DNA from: Methylobacterium sp. Leaf112
GTDB lineage: Bacteria; Pseudomonadota; Alphaproteobacteria; Rhizobiales; Beijerinckiaceae
Assembly (NCBI RefSeq): GCF_001423295.1
Contig: NZ_LMNG01000031.1
Location: 59,862 to 123,861, forward strand
Length of the DNA: 64,000 bases
Direction of reading: 5' to 3'
Below the pieces are notes generated by a model that did no database searches, was not told where the DNA came from, and was given only the letters and a program-made list of their open reading frames with translations. The translations under genes were made by a program, and so were the position numbers. Shown in pieces: positions 1 through 9,322 of this stretch (positions are counted from its first letter, which is position 1; each line of letters opens with the position of its first letter).

Positions 1-1
1 C

Positions 2-2194
2 ATTCTCGACCGCGCCAACGACATCGAGGTCATCGATCTCAATCCGGACGACCTCATTCAGCGCCTGAAGGACGGCAAGGTCTACGTGAAGGCCAACGCC
101 GAGCGCGCCCTGCGCCACTACTTCTCCCGCGGCAACCTCACGGCCCTGCGCGAGCTGGCACTGCGCCGCACCGCCGACCGGGTCGACGACGAGCTTCTCA
201 ACCACATGCGGGCCAACGCCATCGCGGGTCCGTGGGGGGCGGGCGAACGGGTGCTCGTCTGCGTCAGCGAGGATCCGCGCTCCGCCGGCCTCGTGCGCCA
301 CGCCAGGCGCCTGGCCGACCGGCTGCACGCCCCCTGGACCGCCCTCACGGTGGAAGGTCCGCGGAGCCTTGCCCTCGACGAAGCGGCGCGCGACCGCATC
401 GCCGACACCCTGCGGCTGGCCGACCGCCTCGGGGGCGAGACCGTGACCCTACCGGGCGGACGCCGGATCGCCGACAGCATCCTCGCCCATGCGCGCTCCG
501 CCAACGTCAATCACATCATCCTCGGCAAGTCCGACCGCTCGCCACTGTTCGAACTCCTCAACGGCTCGGTGGTGCACGACCTCGTCCGACGCTCCGGGAC
601 CATCAGCATCCACGTCATCGCGGGCGAAGCGGCCGCGCCGGTTCCGGTCACGACCGTCGCAACTGAACCGACGAAGCGCCCGTTCGAGTTCGTGCCCTAC
701 GGAGTCGGGCTCCTCGCGACCGCCGCGTCCCTCGCCCTCGCGCTCGTGGTCGAGCCGTATCTCGGCGTGGAGAACGCCGACCTGATCCTGCTCACCGCCA
801 TCGTCGCCGTCGCCGTACGCTTCGGACTCGGGCCCTCCCTCGCCGCCGTCGTCGCCGCCTCACTGTCGTACAACTTCTTCTTCCTGCCGCCGGTCTACAC
901 CCTCACCATCGCGGACCCGACCAACATCGCCGCGTTCCTGCTGTTCACTGTAGTCGCCGTGGTGGTCTCGAACCTCGCCTCCCGTTCGCGGCGGGACGCC
1001 CTGGTCTCGCAGGGGCGGGCCCGCGCCACGGAGCGCCTCTACGGCTTCAGCCGCACGCTCGCGGGCTGCGGCACCCTCGACGACGTGCTATGGGCGACGT
1101 CGGCCCAGGTGGCGGCGATACTGAAGGTCCGGGTCGTCATCCTGCTACCCCAGGACGGGGCGGTCACGGTCCGGGCCGGCTTTCCGCCCGAGGATACCCT
1201 CGATGCGGCCGATCTCGGCGCCGCGACCTGGGCCTTCGACAACGAACGCCCGGCGGGCCGGGGCGCGGATACTTTGCCGGGCGCGCGACGGCTGTTCCTG
1301 CCCATGCGCACCGGCCGCGGCGGCATCGGGGTGATCGGGCTCGACGCCGATGGCGGCGGGCCGATCCTTTCGCCCGAGGGACGGCGACTGTTCGATGCCC
1401 TCGCCGACATGGCGGCCCTCGCCATCGAGCGCGTCCGGCTGGTGGAGAGCCTCGACCGGGCCGAGCGCGCCGCGGAGACCGACCGGCTGCGCCATGCCCT
1501 GCTGACCTCCATCTCGCACGACCTCCGCACGCCGCTCGCCTCGGTGCTCGGAGCGGCCACGACCCTGCGCGACCTCGACGATGCGCTCCCGCGCGACGCC
1601 AAGGCGGACCTTCTCGAAACCATCATTGCCGAATCAGAGCGACTGAACCGCTTCATCGTCAACCTGCTCGACATGACCCGCCTGGAAGCCGGGGCGGTGG
1701 CCGCGAGCCTGACGCAGCAGGACCTCGGCGAACTCGTCGACACCGCCCTGCGCAGGCTCGGGCTGACCCTGGCCGGACACCGCGTGATGCTCGATGTGCC
1801 AGCCGCCCTGCCTGCCCTCCGGCTCGATCCCGTCCTGTTCGAGCAGGTGATGGTAAACCTCCTCGACAATGCCGCCAAATACGCACCGGAAGGGTCCGCG
1901 ATCACGGTCGCGGGTTCGGTCGAAGGGGAACGGGTGCGCCTCCAAATCCTCGACGAAGGCGACGGCATGCCCGAGGCCGAGGTCGAACGGGTCTTCGACA
2001 AATTCTACAGGGTCCGGAAATCCGACAGTGTCCGGGCCGGAACGGGGCTCGGACTCGCCATCGCACGCGGCTTCGTCGAAGCGATGGGTGGGACGCTGAC
2101 GGCCGCCAACCGGCGCGACCGGCTCGGCGCCGCCTTCACCATCCTGCTGCCCGTTCTACCGTCGGACCGCGCGAAGGACGACCACCCGGCATGA
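2..2194 (+). CDS. kdpD: Sensor histidine kinase KdpD, 5' end outside the window
   Basis: Membrane sensor kinase that, with KdpE, controls the high-affinity Kdp potassium ATPase. The frame is already open at base 2, so the N-terminal KdpD sensor domain starts before the window. What is visible, in order: a UspA-like domain (bases ~240-640), a four-helix DUF4118 membrane block (~690-985) with the family motif YNFFFLPP, a GAF-like region, the HisKA phospho-acceptor in SHDLRTPL (His codon at 1517), and HATPase boxes NLLDNAAKYAP and GTGLGLAI. The stop overlaps the kdpE start as ATGA, so the two are translationally coupled. The kdpFABC genes are expected upstream, outside the window. Identification is firm. 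Confidence 0.97.
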   Translation: MLDRANDIEVIDLNPDDLIQRLKDGKVYVKANAERALRHYFSRGNLTALRELALRRTADRVDDELLNHMRANAIAGPWGAGERVLVCVSEDPRSAGLVRHARRLADRLHAPWTALTVEGPRSLALDEAARDRIADTLRLADRLGGETVTLPGGRRIADSILAHARSANVNHIILGKSDRSPLFELLNGSVVHDLVRRSGTISIHVIAGEAAAPVPVTTVATEPTKRPFEFVPYGVGLLATAASLALALVVEPYLGVENADLILLTAIVAVAVRFGLGPSLAAVVAASLSYNFFFLPPVYTLTIADPTNIAAFLLFTVVAVVVSNLASRSRRDALVSQGRARATERLYGFSRTLAGCGTLDDVLWATSAQVAAILKVRVVILLPQDGAVTVRAGFPPEDTLDAADLGAATWAFDNERPAGRGADTLPGARRLFLPMRTGRGGIGVIGLDADGGGPILSPEGRRLFDALADMAALAIERVRLVESLDRAERAAETDRLRHALLTSISHDLRTPLASVLGAATTLRDLDDALPRDAKADLLETIIAESERLNRFIVNLLDMTRLEAGAVAASLTQQDLGELVDTALRRLGLTLAGHRVMLDVPAALPALRLDPVLFEQVMVNLLDNAAKYAPEGSAITVAGSVEGERVRLQILDEGDGMPEAEVERVFDKFYRVRKSDSVRAGTGLGLAIARGFVEAMGGTLTAANRRDRLGAAFTILLPVLPSDRAKDDHPA

Positions 2195-2880
2195 GCGTGA
2201 ACATCCTGGTCATCGACGACGAACCGCCGATCCGGAAGCTCCTGCGCATGGGCTTGGCGACGCAAGGGTACGCCATCTGCGAGGCGCCGAACGCCCGTAC
2301 CGCCCTCGACATCCTGGCCCGCGAGACGGTGGACCTGATCATCCTCGACCTCGGCCTGCCCGACATGCGGGGGCACGATCTGCTCCGGACCATTCGCAAG
2401 GATCACCGCGATCTGCCCGTCGTGGTTCTTTCGAGCCGCGACGACGAGGGTGGCAAGGTCGAAGCCCTCGATCTCGGCGCCGACGATTACGTGACGAAGC
2501 CCTTCGGCATGGGCGAGTTGCTCGCACGCATCCGTGCGGCCCTGCGCCACCAGCTCGCCGTCCAGGGCGAGCGCGCCGTGTTCGAAATCGATGGCCTCAG
2601 CGTCGACCTCGTGCGCCGCATCGTCCGCGTGGGGGGCGCGGAGGTGAAGCTGACGCCGCGCGAGTACGATTTCCTGCGGGTCCTGGTTCAGCATGCCGGC
2701 AAGGCACTGACCCACGCCCAGCTCATGAACGCGGTCTCGACCTCATCCGACCCGCAATATCTGCGCGTCTACATCCGCCAGCTTCGCCAGAAGCTGGAGG
2801 CCGATCCCGAGCGGCCACGCATCCTTCTGACCGAGACCGGCGTCGGCTACCGCCTGCGGGCCCCCGATGATTCCGCCTGA
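2191..2880 (+). CDS. kdpE: Response regulator KdpE
   Basis: OmpR/PhoB-type response regulator, 229 residues, partner of KdpD. The receiver domain shows the acidic pair in VIDDEPP, the phospho-acceptor Asp53 in LDLGLPD and the conserved Lys of TKPFG. The C-terminal winged helix carries the usual LTPREYDFLRVL and YIRQLRQKLE motifs and ends in GVGYRLR. The ATG overlaps the kdpD stop by 4 bases. By family knowledge it activates the kdp operon when potassium or turgor is low. No terminator-like hairpin is obvious immediately downstream. Confidence 0.97.
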   Translation: MSVNILVIDDEPPIRKLLRMGLATQGYAICEAPNARTALDILARETVDLIILDLGLPDMRGHDLLRTIRKDHRDLPVVVLSSRDDEGGKVEALDLGADDYVTKPFGMGELLARIRAALRHQLAVQGERAVFEIDGLSVDLVRRIVRVGGAEVKLTPREYDFLRVLVQHAGKALTHAQLMNAVSTSSDPQYLRVYIRQLRQKLEADPERPRILLTETGVGYRLRAPDDSA

Positions 2881-3063
2881 CGATTCCGATGCGCGTCCCC
2901 CTCCCTGTCCGCATCGCCTCGGTCCGTGGCGGGTGGGTGTCGGCGGTGAAGTGCCGGTGCCGGTTCGCGCTATCGCAGACGCAGCGATCCCTGCCTCGAC
3001 ACGGCCGCCCGGCACTTCGGTGCTTCTTCGGCGTCGGCTGAAGGAGGCATGAGGACGACTGCG

Positions 3064-3405
3064 ATGTCCAAGCTCGAAAGAGCGGATCGGGAGACGTTGC
3101 CCGAAAAGAAAATCGCTCTGCCGGACGAGCGCAAATATCCGCTTGAGGACAGGTATCTGATCGAGGACAAGACCCACGCGCGGAACGTCAAGGCTTGTGC
3201 GGCTCAGCAGGAAAAGTGCGGCAACCTCTCGGTCGCCGGCCATAGGCGGGTCTATGCGAGGGGCGACGCGGTGCTCGGCCAAGGAGTAGCGCGGCGAGTG
3301 GCCGGCTCTCGTCTGGCCTTCCGGTGGTCATCGCAGTCGCAACAATGGGGGCGCTTCAAACCATCGTGTCGCGCGAACTCGCCATACCCGATGGCGCGGT
3401 CGTGA
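3064..3405 (+). CDS. Small DUF6582-like protein, probably with a degraded C terminus
   Basis: The first ~70 residues (SKLERADRETLP...ALPDERKYP...THARNVKACAAQ...GNLS...VLG) resemble the short DUF6582 proteins common in Methylobacterium and phages, which end soon after a VLG-like motif. Here the frame runs on into low-similarity sequence (VARRVAGSRLAF...), suggesting that the natural stop was lost or the end replaced. Inside the conserved block a short repeat, LEDRYLIED, looks like a small tandem duplication. A strong ribosome site (AAGGAGG) lies at 3041-3047, close to an earlier ATG at 3049; 3064 is chosen by similarity. Function unknown. Confidence 0.5.
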   Translation: MSKLERADRETLPEKKIALPDERKYPLEDRYLIEDKTHARNVKACAAQQEKCGNLSVAGHRRVYARGDAVLGQGVARRVAGSRLAFRWSSQSQQWGRFKPSCRANSPYPMARS

Positions 3406-3458
3406 CGGTTGGATCGATACAGGGCGGCCCCCAACAGCACATAGTTCCGAAAGAGGGC
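3324..3458 (+). pseudogene. Remnant of an M20D amidohydrolase (hippurate hydrolase-like)
   Basis: About 45 residues match the dimerisation-domain region of M20D peptidases/amidohydrolases: ALQTIVSRELAIP, then AVVTVGSIQGG and a HIVPKE segment equivalent to the usual HNVIP motif. No metal-binding region or remaining gene is present on either side, and the frame degenerates after ~3458. It overlaps the tail of the preceding small frame, which supports local rearrangement and decay. Identification rests on memory of the family motif. Confidence 0.55.
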
Positions 3459-3599
3459 CCAACGCCCGCCCGCCATGCGTCGCTTCGTCGATGGGGTGCT
3501 TGTGTCGGTGAGACGCGTCGTCGGTGGCGGGGCGACGAGCTTCGGTACCCTGAAGCCCCCTCATCCGCAGGATTGAACGCCGTCGATGCGATCGCGCCG

Positions 3600-3959
3600 C
3601 TATTTCTCGAAGCGTGCCTGCAGGTTGTGGCCATGCAGCTTTGCCGACAGGGTGACTTTCGCGCCGGCCGCCAGGGGGGCCGTCAGAGGGCCTATGAGTT
3701 TGTTCGGCGCGGCTCCCTTCAGCGTCACGGTCTCGGTCTTGCCGCTCCGCAGCACGAAAGCCTTGGCCGTCAGGCCCGCCGTGTCCACGGGCCTGCCGTC
3801 TTCGTCCGAGATGAAGAAGGTCAGATCCGTGTCGGAACTGACGAACTCGATGGGGTGGCCGTCCACGACGGTGGTGGGTCCCCCGTTCGGACCGGCGGCC
3901 CGTGCGGGGAGGGAAACGGCCAGGAGCGCGGCAAAGGTCGTGGCGATGAGGGGGCGCAT
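3600..3959 (-). CDS. Small periplasmic protein of the metal-efflux operon
   Basis: 119 residues with a clear Sec signal peptide (hydrophobic segment to about residue 22, ending in PARAAG). The mature part is a beta-rich small domain (FFISDEDGRPVDTAG, KAFVLRSGKTE) ending in HGHNLQARFEK, with a His pair that could bind metal. It is the last gene of a minus-strand operon, 32 bases after the RND pump gene. No named family recognised; from context it is a periplasmic accessory of the efflux pump. Confidence 0.75.
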   Translation of the reverse strand: MRPLIATTFAALLAVSLPARAAGPNGGPTTVVDGHPIEFVSSDTDLTFFISDEDGRPVDTAGLTAKAFVLRSGKTETVTLKGAAPNKLIGPLTAPLAAGAKVTLSAKLHGHNLQARFEK

Positions 3960-3991
3960 GAAGTTCTCGCTGTCTCGTGGAGGTGGCGGAT

Positions 3992-6900
3992 TCAGAAGGC
4001 CTCGACCGGCTTACCCCGGGGGGCGACCGTGGAACTCCGTGCGGCATGGGCTTCGGCACGCAGGCGTTCCAGCGGCTTACGGCCGAAGGTCAGGAACAGG
4101 ATCGGGGTCAGGATCGTGTCGAGCAGGGTAGCGCTGATCAGGCCGCCGAAGATCGTGACGGCGACCGGATGCAGGATTTCCTTGCCCGGCGCATCCGCAC
4201 CGATGAGGAGCGGCGCCAGCGCGACCCCTGCGGAGAGCGCGGTCATGAGCACCGGCGTGAGCCGCTCAAGGCTGCCGCGGATGACGAGGTCCGGCCCGAA
4301 GGGCAGTCCCTCCTGGATCGCCAGGTTGAGCCAGTGGCTGATCTTCAGGATGCCGTTGCGCGTCGCGATACCCGTGAGGGTGATGAACCCGATCATCGAG
4401 GCGACCGACAGGGGCTGCCCGGCAATCCAGAGGGCGGCCACCGAACCGATCAGGGCGAGCGGAATGCTGCCCAGGATGATCAGCGTAAGGACGACGGAGC
4501 GATAGCGGCTGAACAGGAGCGTGAAGACCAGCGCCAGCGAGAGCAGCGAGAGCAGGCCGATGGTGCGGCTCGCCTCCGCCTGGGCCTGGAACGAGCCTTC
4601 GAGATGGGTGACGTAACCGTCGGGCAGGTTGGCGGCACCGATCTGCTCCCGGATGCCGGCAACGACCTTGCCCATGTCGGCGCCGTCCGCCGTGTTGGCC
4701 TGCACGACGATGCGGCGGCGCGCATTCTCGCGCAGGATCTGGTTCGGTCCGTCCGTCTCGCGGATATCGGCGATCTGCCGCGCCGGGACCCAGCCGGACG
4801 GGGTCTCGATGAGGAGATCGCCGAGGCGCTGGGTGGTGCGCTGCGTGTCGGACAGGCGCATCACCACGTCGAAGCGGCGATAGCCGTCGACGACCCGCGA
4901 GACGACCTGGCCGTTCGACAGGCGGCTCAGCTGCTCCACCAGGGCCGCGGGCTGCACCCCGTAGAGGGCGGCCCGGGCGTAGTCGACGCGGATTTCCAGC
5001 TGCGGGATCAGCACCTGCTTCTCGACCTGCAGGTCGGCAATGCCGGGGATGCCGGACATTCGCCGGCGCAGGTCTTCGGCGACCGTGCGAAGGGTGTCGA
5101 GGTCCTCTCCGAACACCTTGAGGGCGATCTCCGCCCGTACCCCGGAGAGCATGTGGTCGAGGCGATGCGAGATCGGTTGACCGACATTGACGTTGACCGG
5201 CAGGACCGCGAGCCGGTTGCGGATATCGGCGACGAGCTCCGACTTCGAACGGGCACCGGGCTTCAGGTCGATCTCGAGATCCGACGAATGGACGCCCTCG
5301 GCATGTTCGTCGAGCTCGGCCCGGCCGGTGCGCCGGCCAACGGAGAGCACGTCCGGAATGTCCAGGAGCATGCGTTCGGCCAGGAGCCCGACCCGGTTGC
5401 TCTCGGTGAGCGAGATGCCCGGGTTGAAGGTCATGTTGACGGTGAACGAGCCTTCGTTGAACGGAGGCAGGAAGGCCCGGGGCAGGAACGTCGCGGCAAT
5501 TCCGGACAACGCCACGGCGAGGGCCGCGAGGACCATGATCGGGCGGCCGTTGCCCAAGGCCGGGCGGAGCAAAGCGGCGACGCCGCGCTTGAGACCCCGG
5601 ATCAGGCCGCTCTCGTGTTCGTCGAGGCGCTTCAGCCCCGGGAGCAGGTAATAGGCCATCACGGGCGTCAGGGTGATGGAGACGACGAGGCTCGCGAGAA
5701 TCGAGATGATGTAGGCTTGGCCCAGCGGCGCGAACAGACGCCCCTCGATGCCCGACAGGGCGAATAGGGGCACGAACACCAGCACGATGACCATCGTCGC
5801 GTAGACGATGCCCGAGCGCACCTCCTGCGAGGCCGAGACCACCACGTCGAACACCGAGCGCGGGTTGCCCTCGGCCCGGTTCTCCCGAAGGCGCCGGAAG
5901 ATGTTCTCGACATCGACCACGGCGTCGTCGACGAGTTCGCCGATGGCGATGGCGAGTCCGCCCAGCGTCATCGTGTTGATGGACAGCCCGGCGAAGTGAA
6001 AGATCACCGCGGTGGCGAGAATCGAGACCGGGATCGCCGTGAGAGAGATCGCCGTGGTCCGGACGTTGAGCAGGAAGGCGAACAGCACCAGAGCCACCAC
6101 GACGATGGCCTCCATCAGGACCGTTTCGACGTTGCGGATCGAGGTCTCGATGAAGTTCGCCTGCCGGAAGATGAGCCGGTCGGCCCGTACGCCCTTGGGC
6201 AGGGAGGCGGTGATATCCTTCAATGCGCTCTCCACGGAAGCGGTCAGCTGCACGGTGTCGACACCGGGCTGCTTCTCGACGGAGACCACGACGGCGGGGG
6301 CACCCATGTAGCCGGCGTCCCCGCGCTTCACCTTGGCGGCGAACGACACGTCGGCGACCTGGCGGAGGAAGACCGGCTTCTTCTCGACCGTCGCCACGAC
6401 CATGTTGCGCAGGTCGTCGAGGTTCATCGTCCGGCTGAGGTTGCGGATGAGATATTCGCGGGCGTACTGGTCGGTGAAGCCACCGCCTGTGTTGATTCCG
6501 AACTGAGCGAGCGCCGTCTCGAGCTGGCCGTGAGTGACTCCGAGCGCTCGCAGGGCCGTTGGCTGGGGTGCGACCCGGAACTGACGTACCTCGCCGCCCA
6601 TCGGGATGACTTGAGCGACACCCGGAATGGACAGGATGCGCGGCCGGATCGTGAAGTCGGCGATCTCGCGCAGCTGCATGGCCGACACGGTGTCGCCCGT
6701 CACCGCCACCATCACGATCTGCCCCATGATGGACGAGATCGGACCCATCATCGGATTGACCGTAGGCGGCAGCTGGGTCCGCGCCATCGCGAGGCGTTCC
6801 GAGACCTGCTGGCGATTGCGATAGATGTCCGTGTTCCAGTCGAACTCGACGTAGATGACCGACAGGCCGACCCCGGAGACGGAGCGGACGCGGGCGACGC

Positions 6901-7132
6901 CCGGAAGCCCGTTCATCTGCGTCTCCAGCGGGAAGGTGACGAGTTGCTCGACTTCCTGCGGGGCGAGGCCTTCCGCCTCGGTCATGATGGTGACGGTCGG
7001 ACGGTTGAGGTCCGGGAAGACGTCGACGGGAAGCCGGATCGCGGTGAACGCGCCGTAGACGACCAGCACGGCGGCGACGGCCAGAACGACCAGGCGGTTT
7101 CGCAGGGATTGCGTGACGAGGAAGGTGAACAT
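3992..7132 (-). CDS. Heavy-metal RND efflux pump, inner-membrane subunit (CzcA/CusA type)
   Basis: 1046-residue RND transporter, normal length for the HME class. It begins with the N-terminal membrane anchor (MFTFLVTQSLRNRLVVL) followed by the typical FPDLNRPTVTI motif. The diagnostic TM4 motif is GELVDDAVVDVENIF (about residues 398-412), the variant found in HME pumps of unassigned metal specificity rather than the zinc/cobalt (CzcA) or copper (CusA) forms. It would work with the adaptor encoded immediately upstream (13-base gap) to export a divalent or monovalent metal from the periplasm or cytoplasm. No outer-membrane channel gene is visible in this operon. Confidence 0.93.
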   Translation of the reverse strand: MFTFLVTQSLRNRLVVLAVAAVLVVYGAFTAIRLPVDVFPDLNRPTVTIMTEAEGLAPQEVEQLVTFPLETQMNGLPGVARVRSVSGVGLSVIYVEFDWNTDIYRNRQQVSERLAMARTQLPPTVNPMMGPISSIMGQIVMVAVTGDTVSAMQLREIADFTIRPRILSIPGVAQVIPMGGEVRQFRVAPQPTALRALGVTHGQLETALAQFGINTGGGFTDQYAREYLIRNLSRTMNLDDLRNMVVATVEKKPVFLRQVADVSFAAKVKRGDAGYMGAPAVVVSVEKQPGVDTVQLTASVESALKDITASLPKGVRADRLIFRQANFIETSIRNVETVLMEAIVVVALVLFAFLLNVRTTAISLTAIPVSILATAVIFHFAGLSINTMTLGGLAIAIGELVDDAVVDVENIFRRLRENRAEGNPRSVFDVVVSASQEVRSGIVYATMVIVLVFVPLFALSGIEGRLFAPLGQAYIISILASLVVSITLTPVMAYYLLPGLKRLDEHESGLIRGLKRGVAALLRPALGNGRPIMVLAALAVALSGIAATFLPRAFLPPFNEGSFTVNMTFNPGISLTESNRVGLLAERMLLDIPDVLSVGRRTGRAELDEHAEGVHSSDLEIDLKPGARSKSELVADIRNRLAVLPVNVNVGQPISHRLDHMLSGVRAEIALKVFGEDLDTLRTVAEDLRRRMSGIPGIADLQVEKQVLIPQLEIRVDYARAALYGVQPAALVEQLSRLSNGQVVSRVVDGYRRFDVVMRLSDTQRTTQRLGDLLIETPSGWVPARQIADIRETDGPNQILRENARRRIVVQANTADGADMGKVVAGIREQIGAANLPDGYVTHLEGSFQAQAEASRTIGLLSLLSLALVFTLLFSRYRSVVLTLIILGSIPLALIGSVAALWIAGQPLSVASMIGFITLTGIATRNGILKISHWLNLAIQEGLPFGPDLVIRGSLERLTPVLMTALSAGVALAPLLIGADAPGKEILHPVAVTIFGGLISATLLDTILTPILFLTFGRKPLERLRAEAHAARSSTVAPRGKPVEAF

Positions 7133-7145
7133 GGCGCCGGCTCCT

Positions 7146-8855
7146 TCAACGAACCTGATTGAGGAGTTCGGCGCCCTGGGTCACGATCCGCTTGCCCGGA
7201 CCCACCCCCGACACCACCAGCAGGCGGGTGGCGTCGAGGGGCTCGACCTGGACCTCACGCGGCTCGAATCGCTCGGGCTGCGTGTGCTCGTAGACGATGT
7301 TCTGCCCGTTCGAGCCACGGACGACGCTGGCGCGGGGCAGCGCCAAGCCCTTCTGCTGCGTATCCGTCGCCGCCAGCACCGTCACGAACTGGCCCGTGCG
7401 CAGTTCGGCCGGCGCATTCTGAACGGCGAAGTGCATGGGCACCGCCTGACTGCGGTCGGCAAGTCCTGCGCCCATGTATTTCAGCGTCAGAACCCGGCCG
7501 TCCGCGAGGCGGGCCGTGGCGTCCTGGGTGCTCGCGAGGGCGTCGAAGCTCAGCGCTTCGACCCAGAGCCGCGCGGGATCGACGATATGGAACACCATCG
7601 CGCCCGGGCTCGCCATCTGCCCGGCGACGGCATTGGCTTCCGCGACGACGCCGGAGACCGGCGCCACCAGCGCCTCGGGCTGCTGACGGACGCCGTCGAG
7701 GGCGACGCGGCGGTCCGTCAATCCCTTCAGTTCGGCCTGCGCGTCGTCGAGCTGAACCTGTGAGACCGAGCCGCCCGGCGCCAGCTTGCGGAAGCGATCG
7801 ACCCGCCGTTCCATGATGGTGATCTGCTGATCGAGTTCGCCCTGACGCTGGCGCATGTCGGAGACGTCGACCGCCTGGACCGGCGGGGTCACGGTCGCCA
7901 GCACCTCGCCCTTCTTCACCCGCGTGCCGAGACGCGGAAAGGCCTCCGAGGCCGGCGGCGACAGGCGGCCCCCGACGGACGACTGGACCACGCCGCTGCC
8001 GTTCGGATCGGCGATGATCCGACCGGGCAGCTCGGTCGTCCGGGCCAGGAGGTCGGAGGCCGTGACGATGGTCCGGACGGTCAGGATGCGCTGGGTGGGT
8101 TTGGGCACGAACACCGAGCCGTCGGGCATGCGCTGGGCCAGATCCTGGGCGCCGGCCGACGCCATGGGCATCCCGGTCGCGGCGCTCTCGCCATGGTCGT
8201 GCCCCTCATGCGCGAAGGCCGGCGGACCGAACAGCAGACCGGCTGCCAGCACGAGGATGCCGAGGGCCGGAGCGAGCCGCCGGCCTCGGACCAAGAGAGT
8301 CACCACCACGCCGAGGAGGAACCCGGCGCCGCCGATGATCATGGGGAGTGGATCGGCCTGCCCGAGGTGCTGGCGAAAATCGTGAGCCACGGCGAGCCCC
8401 GCCGCCCAGGCCGGGGTGCCTGCACCGGCCGGGGGGACCGGCGGTACGGGAACGGTCAGGGTGACGGGGAAGATGTCCGAGGCACCGTTCGTCGTGACGG
8501 TGAACGGGACATCGTACTCGCCCGGCTTCTCGCTCCAATGCGCGTCGAGGCGGTAGCTCCCATCGGCAGCGGCCGTCACCGTCGCGGTTCCCTCCGGAGT
8601 CTCCGCCGTCACCGAAGCGTCCGTCACCGGCTCGTTGGTCGACACCCGGTCGACGAACACGGTCACGGTGCCGTTTCGGGCAACCGCGACCAGCTCGAGG
8701 CCATCCGTCGATGAGGTGCCGCGGGGCGCCTGGGCGGCGGGCGCGGACTTTCCCGCATCGCCGTGGTCGTGCCCCTCATGTGCCCGGGGCGTCGCCGACC
8801 AAAGGCCGAACGTCAGAACCGCCGCCCCGAGGGCAGCCGGAAGCCGAATTGTCAT
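7146..8855 (-). CDS. Periplasmic adaptor of the metal RND pump with an N-terminal membrane-anchored extra domain
   Basis: 569 residues, far longer than the ~400 usual for CzcB-like adaptors. Layout: signal peptide (to residue ~25), a metal-binding-like HEGHDHG motif (26-32), an immunoglobulin-like domain (SVTAETPEGTATVTAAADG...GEYDVPF), two hydrophobic segments around residues 160-215, a second HEGHDHG (216-222), then the membrane-fusion part with its coiled coil and lipoyl/beta-barrel motifs (VAPVSGVVAEANAVAGQ, VFHIVDPARLWVEA). The ATG at 8855 is preferred over an upstream in-frame start because it begins the signal peptide. The repeated signal-plus-HEGHDHG pattern suggests fusion of two secreted proteins. 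Confidence 0.9.
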   Translation of the reverse strand: MTIRLPAALGAAVLTFGLWSATPRAHEGHDHGDAGKSAPAAQAPRGTSSTDGLELVAVARNGTVTVFVDRVSTNEPVTDASVTAETPEGTATVTAAADGSYRLDAHWSEKPGEYDVPFTVTTNGASDIFPVTLTVPVPPVPPAGAGTPAWAAGLAVAHDFRQHLGQADPLPMIIGGAGFLLGVVVTLLVRGRRLAPALGILVLAAGLLFGPPAFAHEGHDHGESAATGMPMASAGAQDLAQRMPDGSVFVPKPTQRILTVRTIVTASDLLARTTELPGRIIADPNGSGVVQSSVGGRLSPPASEAFPRLGTRVKKGEVLATVTPPVQAVDVSDMRQRQGELDQQITIMERRVDRFRKLAPGGSVSQVQLDDAQAELKGLTDRRVALDGVRQQPEALVAPVSGVVAEANAVAGQMASPGAMVFHIVDPARLWVEALSFDALASTQDATARLADGRVLTLKYMGAGLADRSQAVPMHFAVQNAPAELRTGQFVTVLAATDTQQKGLALPRASVVRGSNGQNIVYEHTQPERFEPREVQVEPLDATRLLVVSGVGPGKRIVTQGAELLNQVR

Positions 8856-8920
8856 CGTGTCGAAACCTTGCAGGATGGGACGGTCGCCGCGCCCCAAAGG
8901 GAGGCGGCGTCAGGCGCGTC

Positions 8921-9322
8921 TCACACGAAGGATCGAGGTGGTTCCGCCAGAGCCTCCAGCACCGCGCTGGGATGCGCCCGATCCGTTGCCGGCATCACGC
9001 GCCCTGACTTTCCCCAGACGCCATCCACCGTGCCGGAGGCTTGAACAGCCAGGACCGGGCAGGAACAGCAGCCCGGGCAGGTCTCCGGCGCCGCGGCTTT
9101 GCCTTCGTGCCCGGCCGCCGGAATTTCGGACGAAGCGTGGTGCCGGGTCGGGTGATCCGGATCAGCCTGTCCTAAGCCTACGGCGGATGCCGCCGCACTT
9201 GCCCCGCCCGGCGGATGGGTGTGTCCGGCATGGCCCAGGACCATACCCATCACCATGACGGCGAGAACCGCGACCCGAAGGATCGTGGTGAGCAGCCGCG
9301 AGGGGAGTGAAGGAAGGTGCAT
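8921..9322 (-). CDS. Small His/Cys-rich membrane or secreted protein of the metal-efflux operon
   Basis: 133 residues. One hydrophobic segment (LLTTILRVAVLAVMVMGMVLG) near residues 9-29 is followed directly by HAGHTHPPGG, then DPDHPTRHH, GHEG and the cysteine cluster CPGCCSC. Such His- and Cys-rich small proteins are frequent first genes in CzcABC-type operons and may sense or sequester the metal. It lies 65 bases upstream of the adaptor gene, same strand, and is probably the operon's first gene. No formal family recognised. Confidence 0.72.
   Translation of the reverse strand: MHLPSLPSRLLTTILRVAVLAVMVMGMVLGHAGHTHPPGGASAAASAVGLGQADPDHPTRHHASSEIPAAGHEGKAAAPETCPGCCSCPVLAVQASGTVDGVWGKSGRVMPATDRAHPSAVLEALAEPPRSFV

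Noticed and set aside
3977..7162. Long plus-strand frames across the metal RND gene
   Set aside because: Antisense shadows of the pump gene; composition dominated by Arg/Asp/Gly with no protein-like pattern.
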